NCBI RefSeq assembly: GCF_050003625.1
Contig: NC_134398.1
Span: 76,664,003-76,728,002, forward strand
Length of the DNA stretch: 64,000 nt
Direction: 5' to 3'
Source: Haematobia irritans
Taxonomy: Eukaryota; Arthropoda; Insecta; Diptera; Muscidae
The notes under the pieces are model-generated. The model searched no databases, was not told the origin of the DNA, and saw only the letters and a list, made by a program, of their open reading frames with translations. Positions 1 through 10,763 of this stretch are shown here, piece after piece. The translations under genes were made by a program, and so were the position numbers. Positions within the stretch are counted from its first letter, which is position 1. Every line of letters starts with the position of its first letter.

Positions 1-975
1 TGGATGTAAATTAAAAAATTCTGTGATATTTTGTCAAATAAATAATTGTTAATGGATTCTAACGCTTGTCGGAAACGTTCGACTTCAAATATTTTCAAAA
101 ATTCACAATAACCTATTTGTTACAAAAAAAAAAATACCCATTAAAAGTATGAAAAAACCAAGTTATAAAAAATTGAATTAAAAGAGCTTCCTGGGTGGTT
201 AAAATAAAGAACATCATTGGGAGCGCGTCTTCTGGAAGTGCTTTTAAAGTTGTGCCTTTGGAAGAACTTCCAAATTTTTTGCTGGGCAAATAAGGAATAC
301 GAATGCGCATTGTTATTAGGGCTGTTTTCTTTTAGCACTGGATATCCTAAGGAGTCACGGACTGAAAGAAAGCAGAGTGCTCGTTTATCTAGGACATCTC
401 CAAAAAATATGCAACACTGTCATAAGCTGTTTAAAAACAATCGCAGAAAACAAGCGAAATTTTATATTTTTAATGTATGAAATGCCCAAATGTAATATTT
501 ACTGCTGCGATTATTTATGGCACTGTACCACTTTGAATTTCATGTTATTCGATAAATTAGTTACAATAAATTGCTATTGTGAATCTAAAAAGAGTCACAT
601 TGTCAATCTGGCAACAACGACGCGACTTGCACTAATGAGATGTTCTGGATAGAACACCAGTACAATGATGTTCTGGATAGCCCATACAAATGTTGCATCC
701 CTATTGGTGTAAGTAAATGGGTTTGAAATGGTGTGCACTGTTAGAAAGCCACCTTTTTGCAGACTCAATGGACGATTTCGGCTGACGAAGGAGGCGTCAA
801 ATGGAATATAATTTTTGGTGGCATGTCAACGTCAATTCTATCAACATAACAATTGCCTTCCGTCTTAAAACTTTTGGCCACAGGAAGCTTTCATCATTCA
901 ATATTCTTATATGGTGGTTCAGAAGCGTTATGTTGTCATCGAATGGTGCGGTAATTGGTTGATCACAATCTCTTG
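1..975. other. unassigned AT-rich DNA
   Basis: No recognisable gene. Short open frames here (for example 217-480 +) have no domain I know. On the minus strand, about 890 down to 765 reads as a protein-like stretch ending in TGA at 767-765, with a segment VDRIDVDMPPKIIFHLTPP, but I do not recognise a family. A 14-bp word (GATGTTCTGGATAG) occurs twice near 639 and 668. Probably decayed transposon DNA. Confidence 0.4.
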
Positions 976-1952
976 CACGGTTGAAAAAGACTGTTTTTCA
1001 TATGTTTGGCTATAAACATTATATGTTTGGAACACCAATTTTTAAACACAATATTTTTGAGTGCAAGCATATAATGTTCATAAACTAGCATAACATGTTT
1101 GGGGCATATATGTTAATATGTTAGAACATATTATGTTTGGGACATAAAATGTTTGTAAATATAATATGCTTGAATGCAAACATATATTAATTTAGAAATA
1201 GCCTATAAACATATATGTGTTTAGTAGCTTGGAGCGCTATATAACAGGGAGCGATATTGAATTAAGTTGGTGGTTGTTGCTTGTTATTACAAAATTAACA
1301 TTTTATTTTTCCTTGAGCAATTGATCAGCTACTTCTTTGATCCTTACAAACTGTGTGGTCCGCTGTTCGAATCCCCGTCCGGCAACAGGTAAAATTAAAA
1401 TAAAAAAAATCATAAAATTGAATAATTTCTACTACAATGTTTGTATTACAGAAAAATGTGCTAAGAACTAAAAAATCTCGTGGAAGTGAGAAAGATGTCG
1501 GGGAATATACAATTGGGCAGAAACAAAATTTTGAGCATTCAGGTCGAAAACCTATGTTGTTAGCACCTATATTACCTGTTTATTTTCATAATTCATTATG
1601 ATTGTAAATATATAAATAAATAAATAAAATTTTGAGCACAATATTGTTTGGGAGAATTTTTTTTAAGCATATAATATTTTTGGGTGCAAAATGCTTCCAA
1701 ACATATTATATGGTCACATAATAACATATTGTTTTTTGGAAGACAACATTATTGAATTTGGATGCAAAAATACAAAATGTTTGGAACTTAGACTACCCAA
1801 ACTTATATTGTTTAGACCAATATGCTTTCAAACATATTATATATTGTTAGAGATCAAACATATAAATGTTTGGGCAATACCCAAAAATGTATATGCTTGA
1901 AGCAAAATATGTTTGGGAGTATATGTTACAGAAGCTATTTTGTGTGAGGGTG
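976..1952 (+). mobile_element. TA-type MITE with tRNA-like module, copy A
   Basis: Starts CACGGTTGAAAAAGACTG and ends GTGAGGGTG. The whole 977 bp is repeated in inverse orientation at 2650-3625, so A and B are two insertions of one family. The body is packed with the word ATATGTTTGG and its complement. In the middle lies a tRNA-like B box (1365-1374), followed by a region ending TATTACAG and a conserved stretch (about 1450-1500) also present in the different MITE at 36429. No transposase frame is present, so it is non-autonomous. Flanks are TG on both sides rather than TA; the target duplication is therefore unclear for this copy. Confidence 0.7.
1323..1383 (+). other. decayed tRNA-like (Pol III B-box) module
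   Basis: GTTCGAATCC at 1365-1374 is a good B box, followed by CCGTCCGGC, as in a tRNA T arm and acceptor 3' side. The preceding part (CCTTACAAACTGTGTGGTCC) aligns with the better preserved module at 36949-37022, but the A box has decayed. Not a functional tRNA: acceptor strands do not pair. Confidence 0.55.
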
Positions 1953-2616
1953 TGGATATCGCTCTTGCCTGTGCACTTTTTATATGGTTCTTTGCCTAGG
2001 TAGGATGCTGGCTCCCGAACTCGACTATGACAAATGTTTGTTTAACTTTTATTGGAGCTGCATTAGTCATAAATATTCAGGCATTTTAAAGAGAAAATGT
2101 AAAGTAAAAAATTTGTCGGAAAAGCCTAGTTTTCGAAATATCGACAATTGAAAATCGGTATTTTCATTTATATTTTTGATAATTCTGACAGCAATTTTTC
2201 ATGAAATGAATGAAACTACTTTTTTTGCGTTTTTGCTAAAAATAGTACATACACAGAAAAAATATCACCAACATATTTCCAATGAAAAAGTTAATTAAAA
2301 CTTAAAATTTTTTCAATTAATAAGTTTATTGATACAATTAACTTTTTAATCATGATAGAAACATTAAGTTAATTATGTCAATGACTGAAAATTTTAAAAC
2401 TTTTAATTAAAAAATTAATTGATACAATTAACTTTTTAATCAAATTCGGAAGACTAATTCAGTTAAAAAAGTAATGAAAATTTTTTAATTAAAAATGTAT
2501 TTCAAACAATTAATTGTTAATCCAAATAAAAACTCAAAGCCAATTCATAAATGAAAATAGTTACCTTTTTTAATTAATAAATTGAGTTTTGCAATCAACA
2601 TCAATTAAATTTTGTA
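1953..2616. other. AT-rich spacer with AATTAA words
   Basis: No coding frame. From about 2255 (TACACAGAAAAAATATCACC) to 2600 the sequence is built of repeated TTAATTAA/CAATTAACTTTTTAATC words, which suggests another MITE whose right end was displaced by the foldback insertion at 2617. I could not find a matching right terminus. Confidence 0.35.
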
Positions 2617-2649
2617 ATGTGCGTGAAGATAAATTGTAAATTGTAAATA

Positions 2650-3625
2650 CACGCTCACAAAAAATCGCTTCTGTAACATATACTCCCAAACATATTTTGC
2701 TTCAAGCATATATATTTTTGGGTATTGCCCAAACATTTATATGTTTGATCTCTTCCAATATATAATATGTTTGAAAGCATATTGGTCTAAACAATATATG
2801 TTTGGGTAGTCTAAGTTCCAAACATTTTGTATTTTTGCATCCAAATTCAATAATGTTGTCTTCCAAAAAACAATATGTTATTATGTGACAATAAAATATG
2901 TTTGGAAGCATTTTGCCCCCAAACATATTATATGCTTAAAAAAATTCTCCCAAACAATATTGTGCTCAAAATTTTATTTATTTATTTATATATTTACAAT
3001 CATAATGAATTATGAAAATAAACAGGTAATATAGGTGCTAACAACATAGGTTTTCGACCTGAATGCTCAAAATTTTGTTTCTGCCCAATTGTATATTCCC
3101 CGACATCTTTCTCACTTCCACGAGATTTTTTAGTTCTTAGCACCTTTTTCTCTAATACAAACATTGTAGAAGAAATTATTCAATTTTATGTTTTATTTTA
3201 TTTTAATTTTACCTTTTGCCGGACGGGGATTCGACCAGCGGACCACACAGTTTGTAAGGATCAAAGAAGTAGCTGATCAATTGCCCAAGGAAAAATAAAA
3301 TGGTAATTTTGTAATAACAAGCAACAACCACCAATTTAATTCAATATCGCTCCCTGTTAAATAGCGCTCCAAGCTACTAAACACATATATGTTTATAGGC
3401 TATTTCTAAATTAATATATGTTTGCATCCAAGCATATTATATTTACAAACACTTTATGTCCCAAACATAATATGTTCTAACATATTAACATATATGTCCC
3501 AAACATTTTATGCTAGTTTATGAACATTATATGCTTGCACTCAAAAATATTGTGTTTAAAAATTTGTGTTCCAAACATATAATGTTTATAGCCAAACATA
3601 TGAAAAACAGTCTTTTTCATCCGTG
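2650..3625 (-). mobile_element. TA-type MITE with tRNA-like module, copy B
   Basis: Inverse copy of 976-1952. It begins CACGCTCACAAAAAATCGC and ends CAGTCTTTTTCATCCGTG, with TA on both sides (2648-2649, 3626-3627). Joining the flanks restores the foldback arm, matching the uninterrupted right arm near 4905, so the TA duplication is directly supported. Confidence 0.85.
3218..3278 (-). other. decayed tRNA-like module in MITE B
   Basis: Minus-strand counterpart of 1323-1383; the B box reads GGTCGAATCC. The 3' end lies toward 3218. Confidence 0.5.
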
Positions 3626-3889
3626 TAGCTAAGACACAAACCAGACAGATTTAGCCGCGCACCGAATGGGTTAATTGAGTTATGCTAAGGCGACCAAAAA
3701 AATTGTTATATATATTTTGACTACTTTGGACCAATAATAAATTAACTAAGCGACAAATTTGATACCATAATAAAGGCCTAGGAGCGCACTTGCAGAAAAT
3801 AAGGTCACATAGATTAAAAACACAACAACGATTGAGATATTGTAGAAATAAAACCGCACTAATGGATCCTTGATTTTTATAAATTCAGG

Positions 3890-4650
3890 CTCTTCTCACG
3901 ATACTAAAATATCCTGGGCAGGATTGCACAGTGCGGCATTTTTCCTTATATTAATCCATCCAAGTTAGTATTTTTCCATTAAATTGGATAAAACACAATT
4001 TTCTGGATTGCTTTCGAATATAGCGACCATATAGCCAGAAAGTACACGTTACGACCTTTCTGCTGATACCAAAATATCCTGGGCAGTTTTGCACAGTGGG
4101 ACATTTTTCTTTATATTTCGGACGTAGTTTGAATTTTTGCATAAAATTGGACAAAACACAAATTTCTGGATTAGTATTGTATATAGAAACCTTTTAGACA
4201 TAAAGTACAAAACACAAATTTCTGGATTGGTATTGAATATAGAAACCTTTTAGCCATAATGTACACGTCACGCCCTTTCTCCTGATACCAAAATATCCTG
4301 GGCACGATTGCACAGTGGGCAATCCTGCACACTATCATAGTTCGTAATTTCCTATTAACTTGGATAAACACAATTTTCTGGATCGATTTCAATTATAAAA
4401 ATCTTTTAGCCATAAAGTACACGTCACGCCCTTTCTCACGATACTAAAATATCCTGGGCAGGATTGCACAGTGGGGCATTTTTCCTTATATTTATCCATC
4501 CAAGTTAGTATTTTTCCATTAAATTAGATAAAACACAATTTTCTGGATTGCTTTCGAATATAGCGACGCTATAGCCAGAAAGTACACGTTACGACCTTTC
4601 TGCTGATACCAAAATATCCTGGGCAGTTTTGCACAGTGACCTGAATTTAT
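3890..4650. repeat. internal tandem repeats of foldback 1
   Basis: The word ATATCCTGGGCA recurs at about 3909, 4074, 4293, 4449 and 4614, each with GATAC upstream and TTGCACAGTG downstream. The block 3890-4110 reappears at 4430-4650 (period 540), with related half-units of 156-219 bp between. Short frames on the minus strand here only reflect the repeats. Confidence 0.8.
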
Positions 4651-4936
4651 AAAAATTAAGGATCCATTAGTGCGGTTTTATTTCTACAATATCTCAATGG
4701 TTATTGTGTTTTTAATCTATGTGACCTTATTTTCTGCAAGTGCGCTCCTAGGCCTTTATTATGGCATCAAATTTGTCGCTTAGTTAATTTATTATTGGTC
4801 CAAAGTAGTCAAAATATATATAACAATTTTTTTGGTCGCCTTAGCATAACTCAATTAACCCATTCGGTGCGCGGCTAAATCTGTCTGGTTTGTGTCTTAG
4901 CTATTTACAATTTATCTTCACGCACATAATTTTGTA

Positions 4937-5640
4937 GCGGATCATCATTTCATTATATACACATTATATCATATTATACAAATATTTATACACAAAGGCA
5001 TATTATAACAATCATACCAAATCATATTATTGTTATTGCTTGCATTCATTCCTTTATATTCGTTAACATTAGTTCATGCATTGAATTGCTTTTAATTTGC
5101 ACTATATCGATATTATTATTTTATGCAACATTGAGAATGAACGAATCATCGATTATTTCGTTAAGTTGTATTTTATGTTGTCTTGGTTTGCCTATAAAAC
5201 CAGCACTCACGCCAATGATTTGTTCATACTATCATGAAAGTGTGCATATCGTGAAGTGAAAAAAGTGTCTGCTAAGCAAATTGCTGTTTTGCCATCGGCT
5301 ATTTAGTTTGGCGGAGTGGTAATTATACCGACGGCTTTTTAATAAGCTTAGCAGTTTTTGTGTTTTTCCGACGGGTATAAACACTTCACAATTAATACTG
5401 AGCAGAAACAAAATTTAATCTCTGGGTATTTTGAAACAGAGAACTTAATATCTAAATTCTTGGCTAAACTGGTTAGCTTACCAGCGTTTTTGAGAAGCAA
5501 GAGTAAGCAGCTGAAAAATTCAATTTCAATTTCAAAGTAAGTTTTTATTGGTCAATATTTTCTTAAACTAATAAAGCTATGTATGGACATAGCTGTGTCT
5601 TATATTTAGCGTATATATAATAATTTTCTAAATTTATCTA
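4937..5640 (+). promoter_or_regulatory. possible Pol II promoter, exon and small intron
   Basis: TATAAAA at 5193-5199 is followed about 30 bp later by an initiator-like TCATACT. A consensus donor GTAAGT lies at 5537 and an acceptor ATAATACAG at 5650, giving a 114-bp AT-rich intron. The exon has no recognised protein. This could be an LTR or 5' end of an unrecognised element. Nothing else is seen in this stretch. Confidence 0.3.
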
Positions 5641-5834
5641 TATAATACAGGATACGGCTTAAACTGTTTGTTTATGCTAGTCACTATTTCAAATTCTCTA
5701 CATTAAACAAAATTTCCCTGAAAAATGACTACTAAAAACAGGGACATTAACGTTATTATTTCACTTACAACTAGTACTTAAAACTAAAAATTCAAAAATA
5801 TTTACAATTTCGCTAAGAGCTATTATTGTGCCAA

Positions 5835-7740
5835 ACAATATCGTCCACGTCTAGCGTACCATAGCGTCTATGATAGAAAACGAGCCTCTATCATAGCTGC
5901 AATAAACATATCGGCGGTCGATATGTCAAATGAGGAAGATTGGATGGACTGATGTCCTGTACCAAGCAACCCCTCACTAACGGATTATCTACAAAAGATG
6001 CCCTATCAAAGATATTTAATGCATTGTTTTTGTTGTTTTCGTTCAGTCGTTTTGTTTTTAAATGCATATATCATCTGTGATGCGCATTTAGACTGATTGT
6101 CTGTACGAAGTACACATAGTGTACCGTAGTACATGTAATGATATAATGGCATTATTTATTAGCCTATCATTACCGGTTATTTTTATGGTGTATGGAAACG
6201 TGAAAATGTTGTCCAAAATGGTTGGGAAGACAGCTGTTTCGGATTTCCACATCCTCATCAGTTCCCTTTATTGGACGATCTACTGATCTCAATTATTAGA
6301 CTATTAGACTATGGAGTGGTGTAATTGGAAGGTGAAAATGTTTTCTACTGCATTTCTTTTTTTGGACATGTTGGATTTGCTTAAGCTAGTTCTTTACAAT
6401 AGAAGAATGACTTACCAACATAGTCTAATAATTGAGATCAGTAGATCGTCCAATAAAGGGAACTGATGAGGATGTGGAAATCCGAAACAGCTGTCTTCCC
6501 AACCATTTTGGACAACATTTTCACGTTTCCATACACCATAAAAATAACCGGTAATGATAGGCTAATAAATAATGCCATTATATCATTACATGTACTACGG
6601 TACACTATGTGTACTTCGTACAGACAATCAGTCTAAATGCGCATCACAGATGATATATGCATTTATTTAATGCATTTCTAATCAGAAATACATCAATCCT
6701 ATAAATTCCTGCAGAGTCGTAGATAGATTGGCTAGAAAGTCTCCGCCATATTCCATCTTCTCCTCTAACAGGCCCTAAACCTACACAAGAAGCTAAAATC
6801 TTCCTCTCCCATACCCTGAGCATTTCCATTTGGTGGGAAAAAATTCCAAACAAATTGGAAAGGCGTTGGCGGATAGTACGATCACCAATTGCAATGGTTG
6901 GCTCATATCCTTTAGAGCAAGGATACAAGTTTCGCCTATTGCCTTTGAAAATCACACCCTCACACTTCTCCACATTAAGCCTTAGTCGCCACATCTCAAA
7001 ATATGTAGATAGTTCTCCCAAGTAATGATTCAATCTGTCACTGACAACCGCTGCATCTACTCCTGATGCCGCAACAAATATGTCGTCGGCATATATCAGA
7101 AGTAGGTCTCCAGATGGTCGTTGCGGTATGTCACTAATAAAAATGTTGTATAAGACCGGGCCCAGTAGAGAACCTTTGGGTACACCAGTCCTTACAACCC
7201 TATCACTAGAGTAGTCTTCGCCTACCGTAAATGTCCCGTCTCTGAGAAAGTCCGCGACGATCCTACATAAACTAGTATCAAAGCCTAATATTCTAATTTT
7301 ATATAGGAGAACATCATGCCAGACACTATCGAATGCCCTAGAGAAGTCGAGACTAACGGCGATAATCACGCGACGTCTATTAAGCGACCTAACCACAGAT
7401 CTCTGAGCACAGTCAGGGCATGTGTTGTGGAGAGCCCTTGTCTAAAGCCAAATTGGCTATCAGACAAGATCGACCTATCGTCTCCCTAATACCGTCGAGT
7501 ATGAAATACTCAAAAAGTTTACCGAGCGATGACAGTAAACTAATCGGTCTATAACTGCTGCCACTACTTGGATCTTTTCTTGGCTTTAGAATGGGGACGG
7601 TGATCGCCCTTTTCCATAAAGCCGGAAAATATCCAATGTTTATGCAGCGGTTATATAAAATCGCGAGAAATTTCCACGTGTGGTGGTCAGTTTTCCTTAA
7701 CACCACATCAGGAATTTTATCCTCGCCAATAGATTTGATT
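5835..7740 (-). pseudogene. jockey-type non-LTR reverse transcriptase (N1), broken
   Basis: Encodes the RT part of a non-LTR retrotransposon ORF2, which would copy element RNA into DNA at a nicked target. In minus-strand order: a fragment with SIGEDKIPD-like and SYRPISLLSSLGKLFE motifs (7740-7413); a frameshift; then fingers and palm with SLDFSRAFDSVWHD, GVPKGSLLGPVLYN and the catalytic YADD at 7093-7082; then a thumb region. Compared with the other copy (13982-15963), 76 bp are missing near 6870, which fuses two frames. A foldback at 6025-6664 splits the C-terminus; removing it and one target copy joins RNALN to IFDRASFVDNP without a frame break. The 5' part is truncated near 7740. Cannot encode an active protein. 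Confidence 0.8.
6025..6664. mobile_element. foldback element 2 inside N1
   Basis: Arms of about 243 bp (6060-6303 and 6421-6664) are near-perfect inverted copies around a loop of about 115 bp. The 11-bp word ATTTAATGCAT flanks it (6014-6024, 6665-6675), and excising it restores the N1 reading frame. The left side has 35 extra T-rich bases outside the arm. No coding capacity. A target duplication of 9-11 bp fits Foldback/Mutator-type insertion. Confidence 0.75.
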
Positions 7741-7902
7741 TTTTTCTAGATCTCAAAGCTGTCCTAACTCCAGCTGAAAATTTTCAAAACTTTTACATTA
7801 CTTGTGAAAGTGAGAATCGCGTAGTAAGCAGTACAAAACAATCTCAAAATTTACCCTATTAGTAAAAATGAGATTCACATAGGAGGCGGAATTTTCAACA
7901 AT

Positions 7903-8450
7903 TTGAAAACTCAACCGGTAGCTTTATTGAATGGTGGACGTGAGGAAGCCATTCAATTAGTCACAATGGATGGTAATGCTGTGGCCATTGACAATAAAAT
8001 GGCTACAACTTCAACGGCTGGTGATCAGGCTAGTAGCAAACTGTCTGATACTAGCATTAATAATGAAGAAATTCGACGTATTCCGTATGAGAGACGCAAA
8101 CGCAAGAAAAAGTCAAGTGGACGTGAGTCGCCGTATGAAAATGTACGGCTTCAAGTTGCTGTTGAACAACTCAACGGCACAATCAGCGAATTGAACAATA
8201 CTATCGCTAAATTATTGGAGAAGAATAATCGTCTTTGTGACGAAATTCGAACTTTGATCAGTTCTGAGAAGGAGAAAATTTCATTCACTGCTGAGAATGA
8301 AATTTTTGAGATGAAAGTTTTCTCAGGTGAGATAGAAAAATCTTTGTCGGTCGGGGCAGCCGAAGTCCCCAGCACTGCGTTGAAGGAAGTTGTTGCACCG
8401 CCGGCAAAATTGGTCACAATTATTGGAATCTACTATGAACCATTCTCATC
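7903..8450 (+). pseudogene. ORF1/gag-like coiled-coil fragment
   Basis: About 180 residues read in one frame: a charged basic stretch (RRKRKKKSSGRESPYE, residues about 65-80), then a likely coiled coil (residues about 85-125, leucine/glutamate rich, ISELNNTIAKLLEKNNRL). This organisation is common in ORF1/gag proteins of retroelements, but no zinc knuckle is seen and I cannot name the family. After about 8450 the frame runs out of register with the gypsy pol fragment that follows, so this is a junction of two unrelated pieces. 7741-7902 contains only AT-rich leader. Confidence 0.45.
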
Positions 8451-8467
8451 ACGAATAATCAAGTGCC

Positions 8468-8917
8468 AAATACGAGATAAACCAACCCGTATTTATTCGC
8501 TATTACGGAAGGGGAAAGAAATGGATTCCAGGAACTGTCAAGCAACAACTTGGAAAAATGTTATTCGTTTTGGACACCGAAATGGGAGAATGTAGACGTC
8601 ACGTAAATCAGATGAAGCCAAGAAATTCTGATTATCATCAGCCTATACAGTTAAGCAACAATCATTATTATTCGTTTCCATCAGATGAAAAGCAAGAGAT
8701 TTCGATAGAAATACAGCCAGAATTCAATGATGTTCCAACCTCAACTTCTATTCAATAGCCTATTGCAATTCCACCAAATATTTCTGATGTACCAACACAA
8801 CAGCAATCAACATAGCCTGATGTCGAAACTCCAACTAAAAGTCAACCTCCAGGTCTTAGACGAAGTAACAGGATAAGAAGAGAAGTATCTCGTTATTCAC
8901 CAGATGAATTTCGTTGA
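8468..8917 (+). pseudogene. Ty3/gypsy pol C-terminal fragment
   Basis: Frame starting KYEINQPVFIRYYGRGKKW, followed by PGTVKQQLGKM and RRHVNQ, is the domain after integrase that is typical of many gypsy pol proteins. It ends with an LRRSNRIRRE basic tail and TGA at 8915-8917. Two in-frame TAG codons (8756-8758 and about 8813) disrupt it. The rest of pol is absent upstream. Confidence 0.7.
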
Positions 8918-8993
8918 TGTATTTTATTGTATATATTTTCATTAATTTTTTTTTTTTTTGAAATTCATCTCCATCTTAGCTTTGAATTTTTTA

Positions 8994-9100
8994 TGGGGGA
9001 GTAATGTTATATATTGGGTACGATTTTTAGTTTATGTAGTTATCGATAATTCAAAATTCATTCTTTTCTCTGGTTGTACAGAGGAACTAGTTTGTGAATG
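8994..9100 (+). repeat. gypsy polypurine tract and start of 3' LTR
   Basis: ATGGGGGAGTAA (from about 8993) precedes TGTTATATATTGGG at 9005, the expected order of polypurine tract and 3' LTR start after the pol fragment. The LTR is cut short, since jockey-type coding begins by about 9150. Confidence 0.5.
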
Positions 9101-9149
9101 TCCAGTGGAATCGGTGGGCAATGCGTTGAGCAAGTATTTAAAGCCAAAA

Positions 9150-9479
9150 CTCTAGGTATTGTTCTAAACAATACTGTAACCTGGAAAGACCACATCGACT
9201 GGGAAAATTATCGACATACTGAGAACACTATACAAAGTTCTACTTTGCACTCCACAAAACATTAGAGTTTTACTAGCAAAATCTTCTTTTACTTGTTCTT
9301 TTATATGGTTGCAAACTATTCAGCAAGTACGATTCAAGAAGCAAATCACGCCTAGAGACTGCATTCAACGCCATAACAAGATATGTATATGGATTAAAAA
9401 GATTTGAAAGTTGTTCTCTATTCTCCAAAAGTTTATGTGGTTTTAAATCGATTGATTTACTGAATATGTCGAATATCGC
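9150..9479 (+). pseudogene. jockey-type RT 3' part (element J), truncated
   Basis: With two frameshifts corrected the reading is LGIVLNNTVTWKDHI (about 9155), RTLYKVLLCTPQNIRVLLAK, then RLETAFNAITRYVYGLKRFES, which is the post-palm region of jockey-clade RTs. It ends at ...TTTACTGAATAT, where N2 sequence begins. The remaining 3' end of the same element is at 37345-37600. Confidence 0.65.
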
Positions 9480-9760
9480 TGTTAAATAATACGTACGTGT
9501 TTTATGCGAGCTCCGGCAGAATACATTGCTTTGGTGGCCAAACAAAGAGATAGAATCATAAAAGCACCCTAAAAGATTGGTGGCAGCATATACTTGAAGG
9601 GGTGATGAAATATTTGGTGACGACTTGATATAAACCAAGTTTTTTTTGTACGGAAAAAGTAAAACTATTGCTAAACTTCCTAACATTTTACCAATTTATT
9701 GGAAATATCAAGAATCTGTTAACCGATAAAGCAAATAAGATAAATTATAACACAATAAAC
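9480..9760 (+). mobile_element. N2 non-LTR 5' end, truncated by tandem duplication
   Basis: Same as 17703-17983, the start of N2; here it is broken at 9760 by the junction with unit 2. This shows that N2 was already inserted when the 8.15-kb duplication happened. Open frames on the minus strand here are not convincing. Confidence 0.6.
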
Positions 9761-10099
9761 AAATAAATAAATAAAATTTTGAGCACAATATTGTTTGGGA
9801 GAATTTTTTTTAAGCATATAATATTTTTGGGTGCAAAATGCTTCCAAACATATTATATGGTCACATAATAACATATTGTTTTTTGGAAGACAACATTATT
9901 GAATTTGGATGCAAAAATACAAAATGTTTGGAACTTAGACTACCCAAACTTATATTGTTTAGACCAATATGCTTTCAAACATATTATATATTGTTAGAGA
10001 TCAAACATATAAATGTTTGGGCAATACCCAAAAATGTATATGCTTGAAGCAAAATATGTTTGGGAGTATATGTTACAGAAGCTATTTTGTGTGAGGGTG
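9761..10099 (+). mobile_element. MITE copy A, right third only
   Basis: Corresponds to 1614-1952; its left two thirds, including the tRNA-like module, lie outside the duplicated unit. Confidence 0.8.
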
Positions 10100-10763
10100 T
10101 GGATATCGCTCTTGCCTGTGCACTTTTTATATGGTTCTTTGCCTAGGTAGGATGCTGGCTCCCGAACTCGACTATGACAAATGTTTGTTTAACTTTTATT
10201 GGAGCTGCATTAGTCATAAATATTCAGGCATTTTAAAGAGAAAATGTAAAGTAAAAAATTTGTCGGAAAAGCCTAGTTTTCGAAATATCGACAATTGAAA
10301 ATCGGTATTTTCATTTATATTTTTGATAATTCTGACAGCAATTTTTCATGAAATGAATGAAACTACTTTTTTTGCGTTTTTGCTAAAAATAGTACATACA
10401 CAGAAAAAATATCACCAACATATTTCCAATGAAAAAGTTAATTAAAACTTAAAATTTTTTCAATTAATAAGTTTATTGATACAATTAACTTTTTAATCAT
10501 GATAGAAACATTAAGTTAATTATGTCAATGACTGAAAATTTTAAAACTTTTAATTAAAAAATTAATTGATACAATTAACTTTTTAATCAAATTCGGAAGA
10601 CTAATTCAGTTAAAAAAGTAATGAAAATTTTTTAATTAAAAATGTATTTCAAACAATTAATTGTTAATCCAAATAAAAACTCAAAGCCAATTCATAAATG
10701 AAAATAGTTACCTTTTTTAATTAATAAATTGAGTTTTGCAATCAACATCAATTAAATTTTGTA

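Larger units (their letters stand above)
2617..4927. mobile_element. foldback (Mutator/FB-like) element 1
   Basis: Starts ATGTGCGTGAAGATAAATTG and ends with the reverse complement (CAATTTATCTTCACGCACAT). It is flanked by a perfect 9-bp duplication AATTTTGTA (2608-2616 and 4928-4936). Long inverted arms (2617-2649 continued at 3628-3890; 4640-4927) enclose a block of internal repeats. A 9-bp duplication and long arms fit Foldback/Mutator-like elements. No transposase. The left arm is interrupted by MITE copy B, which landed at a TA in the arm; without it the element is about 1.33 kb. Confidence 0.8.
1614..9760. repeat. 8.15-kb tandem duplication, unit 1
   Basis: Repeats at a constant offset of 8147 bp up to about 15010, then at 8223 bp because of one 76-bp indel. 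The junction at 9761 joins non-LTR 5' sequence to the middle of MITE A at the word AAATAAATAAATAAAAT. Only a handful of substitutions separate the units (for example in the words around 4270/12427 and 7540/15763). The unit cuts through elements on both sides, so it is a segmental event, not a transposon. Confidence 0.9.

Noticed and set aside
1691..1900. Small protein at 1691-1900 and its near-match at 2702-2926 (minus)
   Set aside because: Both are read-through of ATATGTTTGG repeats in the two inverse MITE copies, without a codon pattern or known domain.
976..3625. A single 2.65-kb element with 0.97-kb inverted terminal repeats
   Set aside because: Each arm has its own complete pair of ends, and copy B has TA flanks and interrupts a foldback arm; two separate MITE insertions fit better.
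3951..4392. Short minus-strand frames in foldback 1
   Set aside because: They repeat with the internal satellite and have no protein features.
3890..4650. CRISPR-like or regularly spaced array
   Set aside because: Spacing is irregular, units are related over their full length and the DNA is eukaryotic transposon sequence.
7903..8917. One continuous gene across the coiled-coil fragment and gypsy pol end
   Set aside because: The pol end is in a different frame and belongs to a known LTR-element domain; the 7903 frame reads through it out of register.
9273..9686. 137-codon minus-strand frame
   Set aside because: It is antisense to the jockey-type RT fragment, whose motifs are clear on the plus strand.
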